A DNA stretch of 36,118 nucleotides, taken from NCBI GenBank assembly GCA_020025345.1, contig JAHHSH010000009.1:1-36118 (forward strand), given 5' to 3'. Of this stretch, positions 30,131-36,118 are shown piece by piece; position 1 is the stretch's first letter, and the number at the start of each line of letters is the position of its first letter. The notes under the pieces were generated by a model, which did not search any database, was not told the origin of the DNA, and was given only the letters and a program-made list of their open reading frames with translations. The translations under genes were made by a program, and so were the position numbers. This DNA is from Oscillospiraceae bacterium (lineage in GTDB: Bacteria; Bacillota; Clostridia; Oscillospirales; Oscillospiraceae).

Positions 30131-31393
30131 ATGAAAAAACGGATTTCTTCAATTTTATCTCTGGCGCTGGTGCTGATGATGCTGACAGCCCTGTTCCCTC
30201 AGCGGGCAGAGGCTGCAGGAATCAGCTTTTCCGGCGCAGGCTCGCTTCGTGAGGGCGAGCGCGTGACCGTGACCTTCTCCCTCAGCGGAAGCAATATCCT
30301 CGCTGTGGAAGCAAACCTTGATTATGACAGCAGCCATTTGACGCTGGAGGACGTTTCGCAGGAGATCGGCGGCGGTTGGGTCATGGATAGTAACGGCAGC
30401 AAGATCGTGCTGCGCGATACGACGCTCAATAACCCCATCAATTCCGGCACCTCCCTGTTTTCCGCCACCTTCCGGGTGGATTCCGGCACGCCGGCCGGTA
30501 CCAGTGTGTGGGCCAGTGTCAGCAGCGTGGTGGTTTCCGATGGTGATTCGGATATCTCACTGGGCAGTGCCAGCTGGGGAGCCGACATCTTGGCTCCCCT
30601 CTCCGGCAACAACTATCTCTCCTACATCACCTGCTCCAATGGCACGCTGGAGCCTGCGTTCTCCCCGGATATCCGGGAGTACAGCATGACCGTGCCCTAT
30701 GAGGTGGATTCTCTGGGGCTGGACTGGGGCCGGGATTCCGGCAGCTCGTGGGTAGATGTCTCCGGCAACAGCCTGTCGGTGGGTGCCAATACCGTCAGCC
30801 TTACGGTTACGGCGGAAAACGGGAATACCCGTACCTACTATATTTACGTCACCCGTGAGCAGGACCCCGATTATGTTCCCGGCACGGATGCCACACTGTC
30901 CGGCTTGACGGTGTCCACCGGAGCGCTGAGCCCGGCGTTTGATCCGGCGAAGCTGGACTATGTGGTCTATGTTCCCTATGAGACGGAGAGTATCTCCATT
31001 GACGGTACCGCCAATGATGCCAAGGCCAAGGGCGTGGTGCAGGCTGCCAGCGATAAGCTGCAGCCGGGCGACAACCTTTTGAAGGTGGTGTGTACGGCAG
31101 AGGACGGCACGACTACCAAGACCTATCAGATCCATGTGGTTCGTATGCCTGCCTACGCCGGTGTGCTGCCGACCATCACGGGCATTGATTTGGCTGTCCC
31201 GGCAGGTCCGGCGCTGGATAAGAGCAAGGCTGCAGATACGATGGAGATCCCGCTGGCGCTGACCCTGCCCCTGATCGGCGAGGTGCCCACTTGGGCGGTT
31301 GCCGTGGTGGTGCTGGTTTTGGTGCTGCTTTTGCTGTTCCTGCTGGCTTGGTTCTGGGGTCGTCACAGCGGCAAAAAGAAGATCTTAGAGTAG
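30131..31393 (+). CDS. Membrane-anchored cohesin protein with two cadherin-like modules; ends at an in-frame TAG
   Basis: 420 residues from the ATG at 30131 (AGGTGG about 8 bases upstream). A signal peptide (~1-28) is followed by a cohesin domain (~30-150; ISFSGAGSLREGERVTVTFS, ILAVEANLDYDSSHLTLEDV) and two cadherin-like beta-sandwich modules. Each has the pattern LS-x(3)-S/T-x-G-x-LxPAF then a YxVyVPYE strand (~165-250, ~260-345). A membrane helix follows (VPTWAVAVVVLVLVLLLLFL) and a short basic cytoplasmic end (GKKKILE). The TAG at 31391 is followed in the same frame by 151 open codons, so the natural product may be longer. The dockerin on the preceding protein is its obvious partner. Confidence 0.87.
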   Translation: MKKRISSILSLALVLMMLTALFPQRAEAAGISFSGAGSLREGERVTVTFSLSGSNILAVEANLDYDSSHLTLEDVSQEIGGGWVMDSNGSKIVLRDTTLNNPINSGTSLFSATFRVDSGTPAGTSVWASVSSVVVSDGDSDISLGSASWGADILAPLSGNNYLSYITCSNGTLEPAFSPDIREYSMTVPYEVDSLGLDWGRDSGSSWVDVSGNSLSVGANTVSLTVTAENGNTRTYYIYVTREQDPDYVPGTDATLSGLTVSTGALSPAFDPAKLDYVVYVPYETESISIDGTANDAKAKGVVQAASDKLQPGDNLLKVVCTAEDGTTTKTYQIHVVRMPAYAGVLPTITGIDLAVPAGPALDKSKAADTMEIPLALTLPLIGEVPTWAVAVVVLVLVLLLLFLLAWFWGRHSGKKKILE

Positions 31394-31849
31394 CTGGACG
31401 AGGAGCCGGCATTTGCGCCGGAGGAAGAGTTCATTGTGACGGACGAGCCGGAGAGCGAGAGTGCTCTGGAAGAGACTCCGACGGAAGCTGTTGACGCAGA
31501 GACTGCTGCGGTAAAGACGGAGACGCCCGATGTTCCGGAAGAGTCTGCGGCGGCAGAGGACGCTCCGGCGGATACTCCTGCGGCGGAAGCCCCCGATATG
31601 GATGCCCCTGCGGTTGAGGAAACGATTACTGAGGAAGCACCCACAGAGGAGCCCGTCACTCCGGCGGAGGACGTGCCCACAGCGGCAGAGCCCGACACGA
31701 CGGCACCGTCTGCGGAGAATGTTGAAGAAATAATTTCCCAGCAGATCGCGGCGGAGGTTTCCGCACAGATGGAGAAGAAAGAGGCGGAAGAGAAGAGCGA
31801 AAAGAAGATGTCGCTCACGGAGCTTCTGGAGGATATCCACAATATGTAA
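31394..31849 (+). pseudogene. In-frame acidic tail after the TAG of the cohesin gene
   Basis: The frame of the cohesin gene continues after the TAG (31391-31393) as LDEEPAFAPEEEFIVTDEPE and on for 151 codons to TAA at 31847. It is rich in Glu, Ala, Pro and Thr, with a more helical end (ISQQIAAEVSAQMEKKEAEE, LTELLEDIHNM). It would be the cytoplasmic tail of the anchored protein. Alone it could start only at GTG 31436, with GGAGG 11 bases upstream, so reinitiation is possible. Nonsense mutation, sequencing error and read-through all fit. Confidence 0.6.
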
Positions 31850-31851
31850 AA

Positions 31852-31887
31852 GAAAAAATCACCCGTTTTCAAAACGGGTGATTTTTT
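31852..31887. terminator. Terminator between the cohesin operon and truA
   Basis: 11-13 bp stem (AATCACCCGTTTT / AAAACGGGTGATT) with A- and T-runs on both sides; it serves both convergent units. Confidence 0.92.
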
Positions 31888-31903
31888 TATGGGAGCATTA
31901 GGA

Positions 31904-32641
31904 TCAGTAGTCCACCTTCATCAGGCACAGACCCTCCGGGGGTGCCGTGGGGCCTGCCTGTTTGCGATCTTTGGCCTCCAGAATAGCAGCTACGTCCTCC
32001 ACGGACAGATGGCCGCGGCCTACCTCCAACAGTGTGCCCACCAGAATACGCACCATGTTCTGCAAAAAGCCAGTGCCGTGGAAGGTGAAGACCACGCGAT
32101 CCCGCCGCCGTTCGATGGCGATGGAGTCCACGGTACGCACGGTGGATTTTTTCATTCGGGGATTGCCACAGAACGAGCGAAAATCGTGCTCGCCGGTGAG
32201 GATGGCGGCGGCTTGGCGCATCCGCTCCACATCCGGCTGATAGTCCAGCATGGTCACATATTTCCGGTCAAACACCGGCTTTACCGGCCCGTCAAAGCAG
32301 GTGTAGCGGTAGGTTTTGCCCAAGGCGTTATACCGGGCATGGAAGCGCTCACCCGCCTCCTTTACCTCCCGCACGGCGATGGCGTCGGGAAGATACCGGT
32401 TCATGTAGTCCCGAATCTCCTCCGGCGACTCCGCCACATCCAGACGCACGGAGGCCACCATGGCACGGGCGTGAACGCCGGCATCGGTGCGGCCTGCGCC
32501 GATTACGTCCACTGCCTGACCGCTGAGCCGGGAGAGGACACTCTCCAGCTTTCCCTGCACGGTGTCCCTGTCCGGCTGACGTTCCCAGCCGAAAAAGCGT
32601 GTGCCGTCATAGGCAATGGTCAGCTTGTAGTTTTTCTCCAT
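31904..32641 (-). CDS. truA: tRNA pseudouridine synthase A
   Basis: A 245-residue TruA, which isomerises U38-U40 in the anticodon arm of tRNAs. The catalytic Asp is D53 in VIGAGRTDAGVHARA. Other family segments are present (LTIAYDGTRFFGWERQPDRD, ALGKTYRYTC, FTFHGTGFLQNMVRILVGTL). Length is normal. GGAGG lies upstream of the ATG. Confidence 0.97.
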   Translation of the reverse strand: MEKNYKLTIAYDGTRFFGWERQPDRDTVQGKLESVLSRLSGQAVDVIGAGRTDAGVHARAMVASVRLDVAESPEEIRDYMNRYLPDAIAVREVKEAGERFHARYNALGKTYRYTCFDGPVKPVFDRKYVTMLDYQPDVERMRQAAAILTGEHDFRSFCGNPRMKKSTVRTVDSIAIERRRDRVVFTFHGTGFLQNMVRILVGTLLEVGRGHLSVEDVAAILEAKDRKQAGPTAPPEGLCLMKVDY

Positions 32642-32668
32642 GGTTGCACCTCCGAAGTTGTTATGTCT

Positions 32669-32697
32669 ATTGTAGCAGAGATTTTCCCCTTTGCACA
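32669..32697 (-). promoter_or_regulatory. Possible promoter of truA
   Basis: On the minus strand: TGTGCA, 17 bases, TACAAT. Weak -35. Confidence 0.3.
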
Positions 32698-32699
32698 GA

Positions 32700-32736
32700 G
32701 AAAAAACGCCGCAGGTTGTGTCTGCGGCGTTTTGCT
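32700..32736 (-). terminator. Terminator after the LysE-family gene
   Basis: 12-bp stem (AAAACGCCGCAG / CTGCGGCGTTTT) with T-runs in both directions, 6 bases past the stop. Confidence 0.9.
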
Positions 32737-32741
32737 ATATG

Positions 32742-33359
32742 TTACAGCCACCCCATCAGTCGGATAAAGCTCCGCAGGAGCTTTGCACCGTAGAAGATGA
32801 TCACGGCGCCGCAAACCTTGTTGATGACGGTGAGAATCTTGTCGTTGAACCGGGCGGAGAACAGGGAGATGATAGTGGAGATGCCTAAGAACCACAGCAC
32901 GGAGGCAGAGGCAAAGCCGCCAATGAAGAAGAGATCCGTTCCCGCTGGGAGGCTGGCCCGGAAAGCGCCCAGGATCATGGTGCCGTCAATGATGGCCTGG
33001 GGATTGAACCAAGTGACCACGCAGGCAGTGGTAATGACCTTCCAGATGGGCAGGTTCACGTTAGTGCTCTCGTCCATGGCGGCCTTGGCGCGCAAAAGCC
33101 CGATGCCGATCCAGATGACGATGAGGCTGCCGATGGCCAGAATGACCTTTTGCAGCCACGGCAAAGCCTGCATTAGCGCCCCCACGCCCAAAAAGCAGGC
33201 AAGCCCCAGCGTAATATCGAAAAAGATTACGATCAGCGCCGTGAGATAGACGCGCCGGCGCTTCTGAGTCAGTGCGGTGTTGATGACGAAAAGGTTCTGG
33301 AGGCCGATGGGCGTCACATAGGCAAGCCCCATGGTCAGCCCCTGCAGATAGATGTGCAT
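32742..33359 (-). CDS. LysE/ArgO-family amino acid exporter
   Basis: A 205-residue exporter with about six membrane segments. The start YLQGLTMGLAYVTPIGLQNL and the segment NPQAIIDGTMILGAF are typical of LysE/ArgO permeases for basic amino acids. TFFIGG-type spacing and the C-terminal VCGAVIIFYGAKLL segment also fit. The substrate is inferred from the family only. It has its own promoter. Confidence 0.88.
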   Translation of the reverse strand: MHIYLQGLTMGLAYVTPIGLQNLFVINTALTQKRRRVYLTALIVIFFDITLGLACFLGVGALMQALPWLQKVILAIGSLIVIWIGIGLLRAKAAMDESTNVNLPIWKVITTACVVTWFNPQAIIDGTMILGAFRASLPAGTDLFFIGGFASASVLWFLGISTIISLFSARFNDKILTVINKVCGAVIIFYGAKLLRSFIRLMGWL

Positions 33360-33395
33360 AGGTGTCTCTCTCCTTTGTTACACATGATAGTTCAA

Positions 33396-33423
33396 AGTAT
33401 ACCAGAATTTGCAAGAATGACAA
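33396..33423 (-). promoter_or_regulatory. Promoter of the LysE-family gene
   Basis: On the minus strand: TTGTCA, 16 bases, TATACT, with an extended -10 (TGG). Confidence 0.7.
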
Positions 33424-33450
33424 GTCAATGGCGGCTTTTCGTAAAAAAGG

Positions 33451-33479
33451 TTTCCTACAACGGCGGAAAATGCTATAAT
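33451..33479 (+). promoter_or_regulatory. Promoter of the glucokinase gene
   Basis: TTTCCT, 17 bases, TATAAT with an extended -10 (TGC). Confidence 0.6.
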
Positions 33480-33520
33480 GGAGCAACGAAAGAAAACGGG
33501 CGATGAAAGGAAAGAGAGCT

Positions 33521-34453
33521 ATGTATCGCATCGGAATTGATTTGGGCGGCACGAATATTGCCGTTGGCGTTGTGAATGAAAACTATGAGATTGTGGCGCA
33601 GCACAGTGTGCCCACCGGCGCGGAGCGTCCGGCGGCAGAGGTGATCGCCGATATGGGCAGCGCCGTGGAGACGGTGCTTGCCAAGGCGGGACTGACGGCC
33701 GCGGATTGCGAGAGTATGGGCATTGGCTCCCCCGGCACCTGCGACAGCGAGAACGGCGTGGTGGTGCGTGCCTATAACCTCAACTGGTTTGATGTGCCGG
33801 TGTGCCGGATGCTGGAGGAGCGCTTCCATATTCCGGTGTATCTGAGTAACGATGCCAACTGTGCGGCGCTGGCCGAGACGGTGGCCGGTGCGGCCCGCGG
33901 CTGCCGCAATATGGTGCTCATTACGCTGGGTACCGGTGTGGGCGGCGGTATCATTATTGATGGTAAGATCCATGCCGGAATGCGCAGTGCCGGCGCGGAG
34001 ATGGGCCACGTCCTGCTGGTGCTGGACGGTGAGCCCTGCACCTGTGGGCGGCGTGGCTGCTGGGAGGCTTACGCCTCCGCCACGGCGCTCATCCGCCAGA
34101 CGAAAGAGGCGGCAAAGGCGCATCCCACTTCCCTGTTGGCGAAAATTCTGCCGGAGGAGATCACCGGACGCACGGTTTTTGACGCCGCCGATCAAGGGGA
34201 CGCCGTGGCCGAGGAGGTCATCCGCCGCTATTGCGTGTATATCGCCGCGGGCTTTACCGATCTGGTCAATGCGCTGGCCCCGGAAATGATCCTGCTGGGC
34301 GGCGGCATCAGCCGCCAGGGGGAGCGCATTTTGGAGCCCATCCGGGCGTATGTGGCCGACAACTGCTTCGGTCAGCACGAGGGTGCCATCCCTGTCATTC
34401 AAGCGGCACAGCTGGGCAATGAGGCCGGTATCATCGGCGCTGCTGCGCTTTAA
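33521..34453 (+). CDS. glk: ROK-family glucokinase
   Basis: 310 residues from the ATG at 33521; the ribosome site is GGAAAGAG, and an upstream ATG at 33503 is weaker. Phosphate-binding GIDLGGTNIAVG (5-16), catalytic D111 in LSNDANCAALAE, the glucose motif around EMGH and the ROK zinc motif CTCGRRGCWEAYAS are intact. Expected reaction: glucose + ATP to glucose-6-phosphate, feeding glycolysis, where gap also acts. ROK kinases can also use other hexoses, so specificity is likely but not certain. Confidence 0.93.
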   Translation: MYRIGIDLGGTNIAVGVVNENYEIVAQHSVPTGAERPAAEVIADMGSAVETVLAKAGLTAADCESMGIGSPGTCDSENGVVVRAYNLNWFDVPVCRMLEERFHIPVYLSNDANCAALAETVAGAARGCRNMVLITLGTGVGGGIIIDGKIHAGMRSAGAEMGHVLLVLDGEPCTCGRRGCWEAYASATALIRQTKEAAKAHPTSLLAKILPEEITGRTVFDAADQGDAVAEEVIRRYCVYIAAGFTDLVNALAPEMILLGGGISRQGERILEPIRAYVADNCFGQHEGAIPVIQAAQLGNEAGIIGAAAL

Positions 34454-34461
34454 ACCGCAAA

Positions 34462-34496
34462 GAATCCCTTCTTTTGAAAAAAGAGGGGATTTTTTG
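34462..34496 (+). terminator. Terminator after glk
   Basis: Stem AATCCC..CTTTT / AAAG..GGGATT around a short loop, then T6. Confidence 0.82.
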
Positions 34497-34546
34497 TCAC
34501 AGATTTCCACTTCATCCGTTAGATAAGCAGAGAGGGGGGGAGAGCA

Positions 34547-35038
34547 ATGCAGGGAGATCTGTTGGAGGAGCTGTATCGCCAGTATTATGGCGGCGCTCTC
34601 CTCTATGTGCTGAGCCTGTGCCGGGATGCGGCGCTGGCGGAGGAAATTGTGCAGGACGCTTTTGTAAAGGCGTACCTCTCCCTCCCCGACGATGTGCCGT
34701 CCTTCCCCTTCTGGCTCATGAAGGTGTGCCGCAACCTCTTTATTGACCGCTGGCGGCACGAGAAGTTCCTGACAGACGATGCGCCGCCGGAACGGGGCGG
34801 CACGGACACGGCGGAGACGGCACTGCTGCAAAAGGAGGACGTGGCGGCGCTGTATCGGGGGATGGAAAAACTCTCCCCCGGTGACCGGGAGCTGCTGGCG
34901 CTCCACTACTTTGCATCCCGCCCCATAGGCGAGATCGCGATGCTGCTGGGACTGACCCCGGCGGCAGTACGGCAGAGATTGCACCGGGCAAGGCTGCGCC
35001 TGCGGCATATCATGGAGGAGGATGGCTATGAAGTTTGA
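34547..35038 (+). CDS. ECF-type RNA polymerase sigma factor
   Basis: A 163-residue sigma-70-family factor of the extracytoplasmic-function class. Region 2 (LEELYRQYYGGALLYVLSLC, AEEIVQDAFVKAYLSL, FWLMKVCRNLFIDRWR) and region 4 (LSPGDRELLALHYFASRPIG, LLGLTPAAVRQRLHRAR) are clear. Regions 1 and 3 are missing, as usual for the class. GAGAGGGGGGAGAG precedes the ATG. The 11-base overlap with the next gene fits a sigma/anti-sigma pair. Confidence 0.95.
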   Translation: MQGDLLEELYRQYYGGALLYVLSLCRDAALAEEIVQDAFVKAYLSLPDDVPSFPFWLMKVCRNLFIDRWRHEKFLTDDAPPERGGTDTAETALLQKEDVAALYRGMEKLSPGDRELLALHYFASRPIGEIAMLLGLTPAAVRQRLHRARLRLRHIMEEDGYEV

Positions 35039-36118
35039 AGAGCTGTTGAAAAAATATGAGAACGGCACGGCGACGCCGGAGGAGCGGCAGCTGGTGGCCG
35101 ACGAGATCGAAAAGGTGCGTCTCATCGAGGAGCATCTGGCACTGCAGGAGGAAGAACTGCCCTTTGCCGCAGAGCCGGAGCCAGCGCAGGCGGAGGTAAA
35201 GAATGTCCGCAGACAGGTCAAGCGCAATACCCGGCGCACGGCGCTGGCGGTGGCGGCGGCAGTGCTGGCGGCACTGGCACTGCTGCAGTGGGTGGTTTTC
35301 CCGTTGGCGAATGCCCGGATCTATGACCACGGGGAGGAGTATACCGCCGAGGGTGGACAGCTGTCCGAATACAAAATGTTCATGGATGTCTACACCCAGC
35401 TCCATATGCCTCTTTACAACTATGTGGGGACGTATAAGGAGAGCACAGGCTTTGGGAGATGGACGCTCTATAACCAGTTTTGGAACGAGCAGGGGCAGCG
35501 TGAACAGGCTGCTTTCACGCTCCGCTGCGGCTTGCTGCTGACGAAGTCGCAGGAGTTTTGGAACCTCTTCCCGGCTGTGAATCTGTTTGAGACCTCTGCC
35601 GATGAGGGCGCAGCGGAGGAGGAATGGGCACAGATGCGGACAACCTACGATGCGGCGCTGGAGAAGATGGACGACTCCGTGCAGGTGACCGCTGCCGTTA
35701 GCTTCACCCGCCCCCTGACGATGGCAGAGCTGGTGGAATTTCGGGAAACATGGGGACAGGAAAATGGGCTGCGGCAGAGCCATGTGAAGTCCGCCGCGCT
35801 CCACAGCTTTTATGGCGGGCGTCCCATGTTCCTCCGTCTGGACAGTGGAGCCATCAACTGGGGCGAGGGCGTCAGCCCGGACTATCCCTGTCTGAGCCTG
35901 ACTTATCTCACGCAGGAGGAGCAGGAACTTCCCAAGGAAGAACTCTATCAGCAGCATCTGGAGAGCCAGCTGCGGTATATGATCGACCACCCCAATCTAT
36001 CCCGGCGGATCGCCGGGGATACCCAGCCGTTCCAGAATATGCTGGCGGATGTACAGGAGAACGGGGCGCAGTTTTCCGGCATCTGGTATCAAGGCACGGC
36101 GCAGGAGCTGCTAAGGCT
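35028..36118 (+). CDS. Anti-sigma factor, membrane-bound (Sigma_reg_N/C type), partial
   Basis: Open at the window's end, with at least 363 codons. The ATG at 35028 has AGGAGG 6 bases upstream and overlaps the sigma gene. The cytoplasmic part (MKFEELLKKYENGTATPEER, then IEKVRLIEEHLALQEEE) is the short, non-zinc anti-sigma start. One membrane helix follows (~66-90; RTALAVAAAVLAALALLQWV). The large external domain (YTAEGGQLSEYKMFMDVYTQ and on) resembles the sigma-regulator C-terminal family. It would hold the ECF factor at the membrane until a signal arrives. The C-terminus is not in the window. Confidence 0.9.
   Translation, partial: MKFEELLKKYENGTATPEERQLVADEIEKVRLIEEHLALQEEELPFAAEPEPAQAEVKNVRRQVKRNTRRTALAVAAAVLAALALLQWVVFPLANARIYDHGEEYTAEGGQLSEYKMFMDVYTQLHMPLYNYVGTYKESTGFGRWTLYNQFWNEQGQREQAAFTLRCGLLLTKSQEFWNLFPAVNLFETSADEGAAEEEWAQMRTTYDAALEKMDDSVQVTAAVSFTRPLTMAELVEFRETWGQENGLRQSHVKSAALHSFYGGRPMFLRLDSGAINWGEGVSPDYPCLSLTYLTQEEQELPKEELYQQHLESQLRYMIDHPNLSRRIAGDTQPFQNMLADVQENGAQFSGIWYQGTAQELLR

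Overview
The window looks like the chromosome of a spore-forming, high-GC member of the Clostridia, most like gut Oscillospiraceae (Oscillibacter/Flavonifractor-type). This is inferred from three things: the gene order hup-rqcP-yabP-yabQ-divIC-yabR with the sporulation genes yabP and yabQ; Firmicutes-style AGGAGG ribosome sites with frequent TTG or GTG starts; and monoderm cell-surface architecture (lipoproteins, cohesin/dockerin). I see no rRNA, tRNA, CRISPR, insertion sequence or prophage. Most of the window is ordinary core genome with a few accessory modules.

Layout. 1-2.4 kb: the HU/RqcP/YabP/YabQ/DivIC/YabR cluster, ending in a strong terminator. 2.4-5.1 kb (minus): an acyl-CoA synthetase and an E2-like acyltransferase whose usual catalytic His is Glu. 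5.2-7.8 kb (minus): a radical SAM enzyme translationally coupled to a secreted, membrane-anchored protein with a Gly-rich, Cys-Ala-repeat tail; this looks like a maturase/substrate pair. Upstream is an orphan promoter plus terminator that may make a ~150-nt RNA. 8.1-8.6 kb: long-form hibernation factor Hpf. 8.8-13.6 kb (minus): an RND-type exporter with a ~235-residue coiled-coil insertion, and a GntR/HutC regulator. 13.8-14.8 kb (minus): glyceraldehyde-3-phosphate dehydrogenase with a palindrome at its transcription start. 15.2-17.1 kb: a histidine-kinase-like ATPase lacking the phospho-acceptor His, then mnmA. 17.2-21.7 kb (minus): DUF4340 lipoprotein, response regulator, sensor kinase, SuhB-type phosphatase, a polytopic membrane protein and a possible 23-residue peptide.

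21.8-25.8 kb: an aldo/keto reductase with a ferredoxin tail and a complete NitT/TauT-type ABC importer (ATPase, permease, lipoprotein). 25.8-27.5 kb (minus): a membrane-anchored DUF4015 glycosidase-like protein. 27.7-31.9 kb: an operon of a dockerin-bearing, lysozyme-like secreted protein and a membrane-anchored cohesin protein. The cohesin frame is cut by an in-frame TAG, after which an acidic tail of 151 residues stays open. 31.9-33.4 kb (minus): truA and a LysE-family exporter. 33.5-36.1 kb: ROK glucokinase, an ECF sigma factor and its anti-sigma partner, which runs off the window.

The least explained parts are the radical SAM/Cys-Ala pair, the interrupted cohesin scaffold with its dockerin partner, the coiled-coil RND pump, the orphan transcript and the micropeptide. 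All functional statements come from motif reading; no database search was run.
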